In this document: positions 43,153 through 51,684 of the stretch, piece after piece
How positions within the stretch are numbered: the first letter of the stretch is position 1
How the letters are laid out: the number at the start of each line of letters is the position of its first letter
Assembly (NCBI GenBank): GCA_944321945.1
Contig: CALUNE010000011.1
Span: forward strand, 1-64,000
From: an uncultured Alistipes sp.
GTDB lineage: Bacteria > Bacteroidota > Bacteroidia > Bacteroidales > Rikenellaceae
Length of the DNA: 64,000 nt
Reading direction: 5' to 3'
Translations under genes and position numbers: made by a program
Notes under the pieces: generated by a model
What the model saw: the letters and a program-made list of their open reading frames with translations, nothing else
The model's database searches: none
What the model was told of the DNA's origin: nothing

Positions 43153-45645
43153 TCAGTTTCGGTTGGTGGTCAGTGTGTATTTGTGTTTGCGGGAGATGAT
43201 CGGCGCGTCGTCGACAATGGCCGAGAACATCCACTCCGGGAAGAGCTGTTTCAGCCCGATAAGCAGGTGGTTGACTCCCGGGTGCAGATGGAGCGTGATT
43301 TTTTGTTGGTCGGGTGCGTACGAGTTGCAGATCGAATCGTCGATCAGCAGTTCATCGTTGCATCGGCAGCTCAACGCCCCGACGTGCCCGATCTGCAGTT
43401 CGGCGGTACACTCCTCCGCGGCGATGATCTGGGCATAGGCATAGGCGGTGCCGTCACCCGTACCTCTGTAGAAGTTGTTGAAATCCAGGCATAATCCATC
43501 CGTACTCTCTGTTTTGGTCCACTTGTATTCCGTGCCGGCCAAAGGGAAGCGTTTGCCCGGAGTGGGGGGATCCGCCGTCAGATGGCTGAAGGCCTGACGG
43601 GCGTGTTCCCCGGTGCGCTCTCCGGTGAAATTCCCCGTCGTCAGCCAGAAGCACATGTAACCGTTGATGCGATCCTTCACCTCGAAGCCCGCTTCGGACG
43701 CCGATAGCGGCCGTTGCCGGTTTCCGATCCGGTCGAGGGCCTGAATCAGACGGTCTTTCAGATGGTTCACCTCGTCGATCTTTGCCTCGTAGAGCTGCAT
43801 TCCCCGGTCGTAGGAGTGGCGCTGATTTTCGTACAGCCATAATTCGGAGAAGACCTGCTGCAGCCGCTGCAGCTGTTCCGTGAGCGTGTCGCACGAACGG
43901 ATGGCCTCATGCAGGGCCTGTGGGGTGTTTTGCCCGTAGAGCGCTGAGATGCGGACCATGGCCCGTCGCGATCCGACCATGAAGTCGTATGCATCGAGTA
44001 TATGGAGCCAGGCCCGGGCCTCCTCCGCATTGCGGAGTGGCAGTCGGGCGGGGCGGAGGGCCCGGCACTTGGCAAGCAGCGTGTCGGCAGCCTTCAGTTG
44101 CCGCAGATCGACCGTGAGCGGTTTGCCGGGCTGGGGTGTAAAGCGTTGGTAGAAGATCCGGTCGTTCATGCCGTTGAACATGGGGAGGTTGTCGAGATCC
44201 ATCATTCGGTTGTAGAGCGCGGTCAGGCCCGTGACGGAGTCGAACCGAATCAGTTCGTAACGTCGATTGAAAGCATCGTCGGCCGTTGTCCGATCGGTAT
44301 CCCACATGGTTTCGGCGGCTTGAGCGATCCCGTAGCAGAGATGGGCATGGAAGTGGTAGGTCGATTCGTCCCACGACGTGAGCAGGGCTCCCCGGGCTCC
44401 GGCCCGGTAGCCCTGTGTGATGAATCGGCGATTGCCTTCCGCCGCCTTCATGTCGGGGAGCATCCGGTTGGAACTGTGTACGCCGGGGCAGACCAGAAAT
44501 TTGCGGCCGGCGAAGGGGGTGATCCACTCGGAAAAGTCGTCTCTTGAGTCGTAGTTCCAGGTCAGAATGGTGATGTCCCGCGGCAGCGTTTCGAGCAGTT
44601 CGGGGTATTTGAGCAGCATGTCGCCCCACATCATCATCTTTTTCCCCTTTTGGGTGAGGATTTCATGCAGGAAGAGCAGGTGCTCTTCGTAGAAGCGGGC
44701 GGCGCCGATTTTCCGGACCCTTTTTTCGGATTTGCCTTTTCCGATATCCCAGGTTTCGTCGCAGTTGACGTTGAAATATTCCGAGGGGAAGCAGTCGCAC
44801 AGTTCGGAGAGTACCGTACGCAGGAATTTGCGCGCACGGTGCGTTCGGGATGAGATCATGGATTCCGTATCTCCCAGGTTCCGGTAGGCCGGCAGGGCCA
44901 GAATTTTCTCGAAGTGGCCGAAGCTCTGGAAATTGCCGATCAGCTCGATTCCGTAGGATTCGGCGTAGCGGGCGAATTCACGGATCTGGTCGAGGGTGAA
45001 GCAGCCCTCCGGCGGTGTGAAATCCGGGTAGACGGCCGAGCGGATCGTGTTTTCGACATAGAACATGGCGGCGTTGTACTTCAATTCGGCCAGATCGCGG
45101 ATTCTGCTTTTGACCTGTTCGGGCCGGGGAACGGCACCCCGGCTGATGTCGTCCATAAAGATTCTCAGGGGCAGATGGCTCCAGTCGGCAAGGAGAAGAT
45201 TCCGGGGATAACCGGCTCTCAGAAGTTGCTTGAGGGTCTGCAGGGCGGCAAAAGCACCGTGTTCGTCGACCGTGTACAATCGGGCCTTAAGGCCTTCGAG
45301 GCGCAGAAAGTAGAGATCGTGGGGGGAAGTCTCCGAAGAGGGCGGGGTCAGACCGGCTGCGGCAATGGCCTCGTACAGCCGATCCGGCGACAAACGGGTC
45401 AGTTGGATCTGGAGTGTGTCCTGCGCATCGGGCGAAGCGAGCTGCTCGATTTCCCCGCATACGGCCCGGTAGGGGCGCATGGCGCAGCTGTCCTCATAGA
45501 GAATTCGCGTGAACGACCGCGGGGCCGGATCCCCTTTGTCGAGATATTGCTTCGGGGCGGGCAGGACGGGCAGGAGCGGCTCCGAAAAGCAGGGCGGAAG
45601 ATGACACAGTACGGCTGCCGCCAACAGGAGGAGGCCTCTATTCAT
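43153..45645 (-). CDS. GH20-like beta-N-acetylhexosaminidase-family protein
   Basis: 830 aa; signal peptide residues 1-21. An N-terminal GH20b-type alpha/beta domain (residues about 25-150) is followed by a TIM barrel with the Asp296-Glu297 pair in NVNCDETWD, where HxGGDE is usual, and MMMWGDMLLKYPELL. The C-terminal 400 residues are helical then beta-rich. GH20 uses substrate-assisted catalysis on beta-linked GlcNAc or GalNAc. The missing HxGG before DE suggests a divergent member. The start overlaps the isomerase gene by 8 bp. Confidence 0.75.
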   Translation of the reverse strand: MNRGLLLLAAAVLCHLPPCFSEPLLPVLPAPKQYLDKGDPAPRSFTRILYEDSCAMRPYRAVCGEIEQLASPDAQDTLQIQLTRLSPDRLYEAIAAAGLTPPSSETSPHDLYFLRLEGLKARLYTVDEHGAFAALQTLKQLLRAGYPRNLLLADWSHLPLRIFMDDISRGAVPRPEQVKSRIRDLAELKYNAAMFYVENTIRSAVYPDFTPPEGCFTLDQIREFARYAESYGIELIGNFQSFGHFEKILALPAYRNLGDTESMISSRTHRARKFLRTVLSELCDCFPSEYFNVNCDETWDIGKGKSEKRVRKIGAARFYEEHLLFLHEILTQKGKKMMMWGDMLLKYPELLETLPRDITILTWNYDSRDDFSEWITPFAGRKFLVCPGVHSSNRMLPDMKAAEGNRRFITQGYRAGARGALLTSWDESTYHFHAHLCYGIAQAAETMWDTDRTTADDAFNRRYELIRFDSVTGLTALYNRMMDLDNLPMFNGMNDRIFYQRFTPQPGKPLTVDLRQLKAADTLLAKCRALRPARLPLRNAEEARAWLHILDAYDFMVGSRRAMVRISALYGQNTPQALHEAIRSCDTLTEQLQRLQQVFSELWLYENQRHSYDRGMQLYEAKIDEVNHLKDRLIQALDRIGNRQRPLSASEAGFEVKDRINGYMCFWLTTGNFTGERTGEHARQAFSHLTADPPTPGKRFPLAGTEYKWTKTESTDGLCLDFNNFYRGTGDGTAYAYAQIIAAEECTAELQIGHVGALSCRCNDELLIDDSICNSYAPDQQKITLHLHPGVNHLLIGLKQLFPEWMFSAIVDDAPIISRKHKYTLTTNRN

Positions 45646-46573
45646 GGTCGAAGAGGTGATGTTTCTCGATCAGTCTTTCGAGAAATCCGGCCGTCTCGAG
45701 ATAGGCGGAATCCAGATCTCCGAGTTCGGTTTCGGCGCCTCCGACGTCGATGCTGAGCTGACCTTTGAATCCGATTTGCCGGAGTGTGTCGAACAACGGG
45801 TCCCAGTCGATGTCTCCGTGCCCGGCCGGGAGATGTTCGACCTGTTTGCCCCGGTTGTCCGAGATGTGGATATAGTCGAGTTCGGATCCGAGTTTCAGGA
45901 GGGCCAGCGACAGATTCTCGCGCATGTAGTATTGGTTGGAGAGGTCGCAGTTGAATTTCAGATTCTCCATTCCGACGGCATCTTTCAGGCGCAGGAATCC
46001 ATCGGTTGTTTCCGTCAGGGAGCCGCAGCAGGGGTGCAGGTAGTATTTCAGACCGTATTGAGCGGCGATCGAGCAGGCTTGTCCGATTGTCTCCACGAGA
46101 TCGTCCCAATAGGTTTTCCAGTTGAAGGCACGGGGCAGACCTACGCGTCGCAGCAGTTCGGGGGCGTAGTGGCGGGAGACGGGAAGATCGGCCGGAAAGT
46201 CGTAGGGTACCAGCGGACCGTTGTCCAGTACGGCCGGAGCTCCGAGCTGGACGGCAATTTCGCAACCTTCCCGAAAGTTCTCCAGCGCCTGTTTGCGAAG
46301 GGCGGCGTGGACGGATCCCAAATGGGGAAGCACCGTGCAGAAAACGGCGAGTGACAGACCGTTGTCGGTGAGGGCCTTGCGGATGACCGGTATGTTCCGG
46401 GCCGTTTCGCGGAGGTGATCCTGGCCGATACCCTCCAGCTCTGCGGATTGGAATCCCAATTCGGCCATTTCCTGGAGATACTCGTCCATTCGCCGGGCGT
46501 CGGGTGGATAACCGTAACGGGTGATGGTATAGAGGAAGGCGCAAGTGATGTGGGGATGAATTTTTCTATCCAT
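45638..46573 (-). CDS. Xylose-isomerase-like TIM barrel (sugar phosphate isomerase/epimerase)
   Basis: 311 aa, no signal peptide, cytosolic. Strand and ligand motifs of the family are AELEGIG, APAVLDNG, LKYYLHPCCGS, LKFNCDLSNQYY, DYIHISDNRGKQ and LSIDVGG, which supply the Glu/Asp/His residues of a metal site. These enzymes isomerise or epimerise sugars, inositols or ketouronates. It is the first gene of block 3, about 140 nt after a promoter overlapped by a LacI-operator-like site. It probably processes a monomer released by the glycosidases; the exact reaction is unknown. Confidence 0.8.
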   Translation of the reverse strand: MDRKIHPHITCAFLYTITRYGYPPDARRMDEYLQEMAELGFQSAELEGIGQDHLRETARNIPVIRKALTDNGLSLAVFCTVLPHLGSVHAALRKQALENFREGCEIAVQLGAPAVLDNGPLVPYDFPADLPVSRHYAPELLRRVGLPRAFNWKTYWDDLVETIGQACSIAAQYGLKYYLHPCCGSLTETTDGFLRLKDAVGMENLKFNCDLSNQYYMRENLSLALLKLGSELDYIHISDNRGKQVEHLPAGHGDIDWDPLFDTLRQIGFKGQLSIDVGGAETELGDLDSAYLETAGFLERLIEKHHLFDHE

Positions 46574-46708
46574 GGCTTGAAGTTTTTGAGGCGTTCTGTT
46601 CGGGATTTCGTGTAATTCCGTGCGTTGGTTATTAAATTGATCTATATATGTTCGGGTGTTTTTGATTTATTACATTGATAAACAATGCTTTGCCAATTCA
46701 TTATATTC

Positions 46709-46751
46709 CGTGTACGAATACAAAAATATGGATATATTATTGAAAAACAAA
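46709..46751 (-). promoter_or_regulatory. Block 3 promoter with overlapping operator
   Basis: Minus strand: TTTG (46748-46751), 19 bp, TATTTTTG (46721-46728), a near-perfect Bacteroidota promoter. CGTGTACGAATACA (46709-46722), 11 of 14 matches to the 29233 palindrome, covers the expected transcription start, an ideal position for repression. Confidence 0.75.
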
Positions 46752-46871
46752 AATAAAATGTCTTTTTATCGTATTCCTATCCGTATTTCATGGACTTGTG
46801 TAAGGATGTAATAGGCTGATTTTCCGGGATTGTTTTTGTGCGATGCGTTTTGGACTTCTCTTTTCGGGTTC

Positions 46872-46885
46872 CGTGTACGAACACG
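46872..46885. promoter_or_regulatory. Second operator-like palindrome upstream of block 3
   Basis: CGTGTACGAACACG matches 13 of 14 bases of the 29233 palindrome. It lies 163 bp upstream of the promoter-proximal copy; such a pair suits repressor looping. Confidence 0.65.
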
Positions 46886-46941
46886 TATTTGGGGCGAAGC
46901 CGGATTACATATGGTCGGAAGACTTTTGCATCAGGCTGAAA

Positions 46942-46983
46942 ACGAAGGCCCCTGCCCGGATTCTCCGCGGCAGGGGCCTCGTT
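46942..46983 (-). terminator. Terminator after the acetylesterase gene
   Basis: ACGAAGGCCCCTGCC / GGCAGGGGCCTCGT, a 14-bp stem with one bulge and a 12-base loop, then TTTTC on the minus strand. It insulates the acetylesterase from block 3. Confidence 0.8.
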
Positions 46984-47002
46984 TGTGAGGACGCGAGAAG
47001 CC

Positions 47003-48436
47003 TTATTGTACGGGCAACTCCCAGTCGTCGGTGCGGAACGACGACGCCGGAATGCCGAAGGTGTTGAAGAGCGATGCCTCGGCGTAGTTGCGGAAGGCGT
47101 AGCGCACGGCAACCGGTACGGCAACTTCGTCGCTCCAGACGATCAGCCGTCCCTTGCCCTGTTCGATTTTGGCCTTGGCCGGGTGGAAGACACGGTCGGC
47201 GCCGGCCACCTCGAATCCCGGGAGCTCGTCACCCAGCGGAGCCAGCGTGCTGCGGCCCGTACGGAAGGTCAGCAGCGCCCGGTTGCCCTCGACGGTCATC
47301 GATTCGTAGATCGGGGCGTTGGGCTCGAAGCCCTTCATTCCGTAGTCGTTGGCCAGGGCAAGCCAGGCCAGCCGTTCGCCGACCTGGGCCTTCTGTCCCG
47401 GGTGGATGCAATTTTCGTTGCCGATGTCCATCGTCACGGCCATGCCGCTCGACGGAATCTCGTCGACGTTGCGCATCTGGGCCTCACGCAGCAGGGCCGA
47501 ACCGCCCGTCAGGTCGGAATTGCCGTAGCTGTAAGGGGCAATCTGCACATAGTAGAAGGGCAGCTCCTTGCCGCCCCATTTTTCGCGGAGCATCTGCACG
47601 AAAGCCGGCATCAAGCGCTGGTATTGTGCGGGGCGGATGCGGTTAGCCTCGCCCTGGTACCAGAGGAAACCCTTGACGGTGTAGGGCACCAGCGGGGCGA
47701 TCATGGCGTTGTAGAGCATCGTGGGGCGGTTCTGGGGATTCTTGATCTGCTGATTGCCGTCGAGGAACGCGAGGTCGAACTCCTCGAAGGCTCCCATTGC
47801 CTGGCGGTCCATCCACGCCTCGACGGGCGTACCGCCCCAGCAGGTGATGATGATGCCCACGGGCACGTCGAGCGTCTGCTGCAGGTTGCGGGCGAAGTAG
47901 TAGGCCGTGGCGCTGGCTCCGGCGACGGCTTCGGGTGTGTGCTGCAGCCATTGGGCCGAGCAGGAGGCCTGCGGAGTGCGGGCCGTGGCGCGTTTGACCG
48001 TGCAGATCCGGATCGGGGTCGAGGTCTTGGCGCCGACGATCAGCTCCGTGGCACCCGTGACGGGCTGGTTGTTGAAGCCGCGCATCGGCATCTCCATGTT
48101 CGACTGTCCGGAGCAGAGCCAGACTTCGCCGATCAGTACGTCGCGCAGCGTCAGGCGCTCGCCGTCACTCAGTTCGATCGTGTAGGGCCCGCCGGCCTGC
48201 GGCGTGGGGACGTCGGCCTGCCAGCGGCCCTCCTTGTCGGCGGTCGTCGTGACGGTCTGCGAACTCCACGACGGGCGGATCGTCACCTTTTTGCCGGGCG
48301 ATGCCGTACCCCAGAAGCGGGCGTCGGTCTGTTGTTGGAGCACCATGTTGTCGCTGAAGAGGGCCGGCAGGGTGATCTTTGCCTGCAGGCCGAAGGCCGT
48401 TCCGAGGGCGGCCAGCGTCAAGAGAAGTTTTTTCAT
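47003..48436 (-). CDS. Sialate O-acetylesterase (SASA family)
   Basis: 477 aa; signal peptide residues 1-19 (LLTLAALGTAFGLQA). SGNH/SASA motifs: catalytic Ser in CSGQSNMEMPM, CWGGTPVEAW, FLWYQGEAN and the Asp/His motif NCIHPGQK. An inserted beta domain (residues about 25-100) is typical. It removes O-acetyl groups from sialic acids or other sugars in the periplasm. It follows the tryptophanase gene by 15 bp. A terminator and different spacing separate it from the glycan locus, so membership of that regulon is doubtful. Confidence 0.9.
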   Translation of the reverse strand: MKKLLLTLAALGTAFGLQAKITLPALFSDNMVLQQQTDARFWGTASPGKKVTIRPSWSSQTVTTTADKEGRWQADVPTPQAGGPYTIELSDGERLTLRDVLIGEVWLCSGQSNMEMPMRGFNNQPVTGATELIVGAKTSTPIRICTVKRATARTPQASCSAQWLQHTPEAVAGASATAYYFARNLQQTLDVPVGIIITCWGGTPVEAWMDRQAMGAFEEFDLAFLDGNQQIKNPQNRPTMLYNAMIAPLVPYTVKGFLWYQGEANRIRPAQYQRLMPAFVQMLREKWGGKELPFYYVQIAPYSYGNSDLTGGSALLREAQMRNVDEIPSSGMAVTMDIGNENCIHPGQKAQVGERLAWLALANDYGMKGFEPNAPIYESMTVEGNRALLTFRTGRSTLAPLGDELPGFEVAGADRVFHPAKAKIEQGKGRLIVWSDEVAVPVAVRYAFRNYAEASLFNTFGIPASSFRTDDWELPVQ

Positions 48437-48451
48437 TTCGGTGATATTGGG

Positions 48452-49831
48452 TTATTGGATCTTTTCGAGTTCGACGGTGAAATGGCGCAGGATCGGGGCC
48501 TCGAAGGTGATGCGGTATCCGGAGGTGATTTCGGCGCGGCGTTCGTAGATGTTGCGGCAGGCGGCGGCGATGACGCGGATGTGGTTGTCGGTGTAGACGC
48601 GGCGCGGGATGGCCAGACGCAGCAGTTCGAGGGCCGGATAGCGGTTTTCGTGCGTTTCGGGGTCGCGGTCCGCGAGGATCGAACCGATCTCCACGCCGCG
48701 GATGCCTGCCTCGAGGTAGAGTTCGACGGCCAGCGTCTGGGCGATGAACTGCTCCTTCGGGAGGTTGGGGAGCACCTTCTTGGCGTCGATGAAGATGGCG
48801 TGGCCGCCGGCCGGACGCTGATACGGCACGCCGTACTCGTCGAGCAGGTCGCCCAGCAGCTGTACCTGGCGGATCCGGGCGTCGAGCTGCCCGAATTCGG
48901 TATTTTCATCGAGCCCCACGGCCAGGGCATCCATGTCGCGGCCCGACATGCCGCCGTAGGTGACGTAGCCTTCGTACATGATGCAGAACGACATGGCCCG
49001 CGTGAAGAGCTCCTCGGAACGCATGGCCAGCAGTCCGCCCATGTTCACCATGCCGTCCTTCTTGGCCGACATGGTCATGATGTCGGCATAGGAGTAGATT
49101 TCGCGGGTGATCTCCTTGATCGAACGGTCGGCATAACCCTCCTCGCGGGTCTTGATGAAGTAGGCGTTTTCGGCGAAGCGGGCCGAATCGATGAGCAGCG
49201 GCACCCCGTAGCGGCGGCACACCTCGGCCGTCTGGCGGATGTTGCGCATCGAGACGGGCTGGCCGCCGGCCGTGTTGTTGGTGATGGTCAGCACCACGCA
49301 CGGGATCTTTTCGCGCGGATTCTCGCGCAGCACCTTCTCCAGTTTGTCGATGTCCATCTCGCCCTTGAACGGGAGTTCGAGCTGGGTGTCGGCCGCGGCG
49401 TCGATCGTGCAGTCGACGGCGTGGCAGCGGCGGAACTCGATATGGCCCTTCGTGGTGTCGAAGTGCGAGTTTCCGGGGACGATGTCACCCTCGTGGAGCA
49501 GGGCCGAGAAGATGACGTTTTCGGCGGCGCGGCCCTGGTGGGTCGGCAGGAAGTAGGGCATGCCGAAGAGGCGTTCGACCATGGCCTTCAGGCGGAAGTA
49601 GGACGAGGCGCCGGCATAGCTTTCGTCGCCGGTCATCATGGCGGCCCACTGCCGGTCGGACATCGAGCCCGTTCCGGAGTCGGTCAGCAGGTCGATCGTC
49701 ACCTGGTCGGCGCGCAGTTTGAAGAGGTTGTAGTGGGCCTCCCGGATCCACGTTTCGCGTTCCTGGCGGGTGGAGGTGCGGATGGCCTCGGTCATTTTGA
49801 TGCGGTAGGGTTCTGCGTAGGGTAGTTTCAT
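48452..49831 (-). CDS. tnaA: Tryptophanase
   Basis: 459 aa from the ATG at 49831 (MKLPYAEPYRIKMTEAI). This PLP enzyme splits tryptophan into indole, pyruvate and ammonia. Motifs: THQGRAAENVIFS, ITNNTAGGQPVSMRN, LIDSARFAENAYFI (PLP Asp), and the Schiff-base Lys in TMSAKKDGMVNMGG (Lys257/258). No tnaC leader peptide or tnaB permease adjoins it, unlike E. coli. It suggests an indole-producing organism. The promoter region has a palindrome between its boxes. Confidence 0.95.
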   Translation of the reverse strand: MKLPYAEPYRIKMTEAIRTSTRQERETWIREAHYNLFKLRADQVTIDLLTDSGTGSMSDRQWAAMMTGDESYAGASSYFRLKAMVERLFGMPYFLPTHQGRAAENVIFSALLHEGDIVPGNSHFDTTKGHIEFRRCHAVDCTIDAAADTQLELPFKGEMDIDKLEKVLRENPREKIPCVVLTITNNTAGGQPVSMRNIRQTAEVCRRYGVPLLIDSARFAENAYFIKTREEGYADRSIKEITREIYSYADIMTMSAKKDGMVNMGGLLAMRSEELFTRAMSFCIMYEGYVTYGGMSGRDMDALAVGLDENTEFGQLDARIRQVQLLGDLLDEYGVPYQRPAGGHAIFIDAKKVLPNLPKEQFIAQTLAVELYLEAGIRGVEIGSILADRDPETHENRYPALELLRLAIPRRVYTDNHIRVIAAACRNIYERRAEITSGYRITFEAPILRHFTVELEKIQ

Positions 49832-49857
49832 GGTTTCAGGTTGAAAAAAAATTCTTT

Positions 49858-49887
49858 CAAAAATACGTAAAAAATCGGGATTCCCGA
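49858..49887 (-). promoter_or_regulatory. tnaA -7 box and adjacent palindrome
   Basis: Minus strand TATTTTTG at 49858-49865, 26 bp before the ATG. TCGGGATTCCCGA (49875-49887), a perfect odd palindrome, lies just upstream where the spacer/-33 region falls; no clear TTTG is present. It could be an activator or repressor site. Confidence 0.45.
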
Positions 49888-49983
49888 CTTTCGGGCACTC
49901 AATTTGTTGAGAAAACGGATGGGGCCGGGCCTGAAAACACCAAACCGATGTTGACAATTTTGTTCATAACGCTTTTTTTTCGC

Positions 49984-50601
49984 ATGATGACGACCGCTGA
50001 TCCGGCCACCGACGGGCGTTACGCCGTTCGGGAGCTGCCTTATGATTACGGAGCGCTTGCGCCCGTCCTTTCCGAGGAGGCGATGCGCTTCCACCATGAC
50101 AAACACTATGCGGGCTATCTGGCCCGACTCGAAGAGCTGCTGCTCGATTCGCCGCTGGCCGGTCAGCCGCTCGAAGATATCGTTCTGGCGGCCGACGGCG
50201 CGCTGTTCAACAACGCCGCGCAGGCCTGGAACCACGAGCTCTATTTCGAGCAGCTTTCGCCCCGGCCCGCCCGTGCGCCGTCGGCCGAACTCGCCGCTGC
50301 CATCGAACGCGATTTCGGCTCGCTCGAGGCGTTGCGCACGCAGATGAACCGTGCGGCGGTCGGGTTGTTCGGTTCGGGGTGGGTGTGGCTCGCCGCCGAC
50401 CGGGAGGGACATTTGGCGATCTTTGCCGAGCCGAATGCCGGCAATCCGATTCTGCGGGGATGGGTTCCGTTGCTCGGTATCGACGTCTGGGAGCACGCCT
50501 ATTACATCGATTACCGCAACCGGCGGGCCGATGCCGTTGCGGCACTCTGGAACGTTGTCGACTGGGAGACGGTGAGCAGCCGCTATGCGCGACGTCGGTA
50601 G
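49984..50601 (+). CDS. sodB: Superoxide dismutase (Fe/Mn family)
   Basis: 205 aa from the ATG at 49984; 49987 is an alternative. An in-frame ATG at 49948 adds a short hydrophobic stretch (MLTILFITLFF) that is not a convincing signal peptide. Metal ligands: His in RFHHDKHYAGY, His in NNAAQAWNHELYFEQL, Asp and His in LLGIDVWEHAYYIDY. It converts superoxide to peroxide and oxygen. Fe or Mn preference cannot be set from sequence alone, though the organism group usually has Fe or cambialistic forms. Confidence 0.9.
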   Translation: MMTTADPATDGRYAVRELPYDYGALAPVLSEEAMRFHHDKHYAGYLARLEELLLDSPLAGQPLEDIVLAADGALFNNAAQAWNHELYFEQLSPRPARAPSAELAAAIERDFGSLEALRTQMNRAAVGLFGSGWVWLAADREGHLAIFAEPNAGNPILRGWVPLLGIDVWEHAYYIDYRNRRADAVAALWNVVDWETVSSRYARRR

Positions 50602-50677
50602 TCGGAACGTCTTGAACCGGAAAACTGGCGGCCGTACGGACTTGTGCGGAGCTTCCGCTGCCGTTGTGAAAAACGCT

Positions 50678-50712
50678 CGTCCCCGCTGCTTCGACAGGAA
50701 GCGGCGGGGACG
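50678..50712. terminator. Terminator between sod and the barrel-protein gene
   Basis: CGTCCCCGCTGCTTC-GACAG-GAAGCGGCGGGGACG, a 15-bp stem with one G-T pair, between convergent genes. Confidence 0.7.
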
Positions 50713-50757
50713 ATTCTGTTTGACGCGGCGGATTCGCGCGGCGTACGGTCAGCGGAT

Positions 50758-51390
50758 TCAGAAGTAGTAGTTGAATCCGATCGTGGCGCCGAGGTTCAGA
50801 CCCAGCGAGAAGTTCCGGCTCGAGGTCTTGTTGTCGCTGTCGGCCTTGACGGTGCGGGTCTGATAGCCCAGATTGCCGGCATTGAACATGATGCCGATGT
50901 GCTCCGATGGCCGGAATTCGAAATTGAGCAGGTTGAGGCCCACCTGGAACATCGAGGTGTCATGTTCCGAGACCTCCGTGGCGCTGGTCTCCGACTTGTT
51001 CTTGCCGAAGCCGACGCCCACGTAGAAGCGCGGCACGTAGAAGAACTTCTCACCCAGCATGATGTAGTAGCTGACCATCGGGCGGATGACGAACAGCCCG
51101 CTCTTGTCGAAGAGCTGGTCGTCGGCGGCCATGCGTCCGTTGGGATCCTTCGTGAAACTGTAGCCGATGGCTCCGCCGACCGACAGCCGGTCGATCACGA
51201 AGTAGTGGAACTGGGGCAGGATCTCGAAGCTCCGCGAGCCCTTTTCGGTGGCGGAGGTCGAGGCTGCGGTGGCCTTCGTGCTGGACGAACTCCAGGACAA
51301 CGATCCCGAAACGAGCATGCTGCCCTGCTCCTGGGCGCACAAGGCGGTGGTCATGCCGACCAAAGCCATGCAAAGGAAGAGTTTTTTCAT
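50758..51390 (-). CDS. Outer membrane beta-barrel protein
   Basis: 210 aa from the ATG at 51390; signal peptide residues 1-19 (LFLCMALVGMTTALCAQ). The mature protein is alternating amphipathic strands (FEILPQFHYFVIDRLSVGGA; FFYVPRFYVGVGFGKNK; FSLGLNLGATIGFNYYF), with a terminal Phe as in an 8- to 10-strand OmpA/OmpW-like barrel. A Ser/Thr/Ala-rich loop is near residues 33-50. The function is unknown; it is monocistronic. Confidence 0.8.
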   Translation of the reverse strand: MKKLFLCMALVGMTTALCAQEQGSMLVSGSLSWSSSSTKATAASTSATEKGSRSFEILPQFHYFVIDRLSVGGAIGYSFTKDPNGRMAADDQLFDKSGLFVIRPMVSYYIMLGEKFFYVPRFYVGVGFGKNKSETSATEVSEHDTSMFQVGLNLLNFEFRPSEHIGIMFNAGNLGYQTRTVKADSDNKTSSRNFSLGLNLGATIGFNYYF

Positions 51391-51432
51391 GGGTGTAGTT
51401 TTGGGTGAATGATGTTTTTCGGTTCTCTTTTC

Positions 51433-51440
51433 CAAAGATA
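51433..51440 (-). promoter_or_regulatory. -7 box of the barrel-protein gene
   Basis: Minus strand TATCTTTG, about 43 bp before the ATG. No clear -33 TTTG is present. Confidence 0.45.
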
Positions 51441-51684
51441 CGATTCTTTTTGGCTTGAAGATAGAAAAAAAGGACCTTTTTTGCGGAACTTGACCGCAGG
51501 GCCGGGGCTGACCGCGTCGGAGGGCGTTCTTGCGCATGTTGCCGCCGGCGGACAGAGCCCGGATACGGAGCCTGCAAACGCTTTTGGGAAGAAGAAAATC
51601 GACTTTTTAAAAAATTTTTGCCCCCGGGACTGTGTTTTCTGCGCGAAAGAGCGTATCTTCGCAGCGCGAAATGCCGCTAATCCG

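Larger units (their letters stand above)
46574..47002. other. AT-rich control region upstream of block 3
   Basis: This 429-bp gap holds the block 3 promoter, two operator-like palindromes and, at its right end, the terminator of the acetylesterase gene. I see no coding sequence. Confidence 0.8.

Noticed and set aside
47003-48436. Sialate O-acetylesterase as part of the glycan locus regulon
   Set aside because: A terminator separates it from block 3, it is coupled to tnaA, and the operator sites lie downstream of it. Functional membership remains possible but is not supported.
46985-49825. Plus-strand frame of about 950 codons opposite the acetylesterase and tryptophanase
   Set aside because: Antisense shadow; both minus-strand genes have full catalytic motifs.
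49948-49986. Longer start for superoxide dismutase giving an exported form
   Set aside because: MLTILFITLFFRMM lacks a basic N-terminus and cleavage site; the shorter start fits the family length better.
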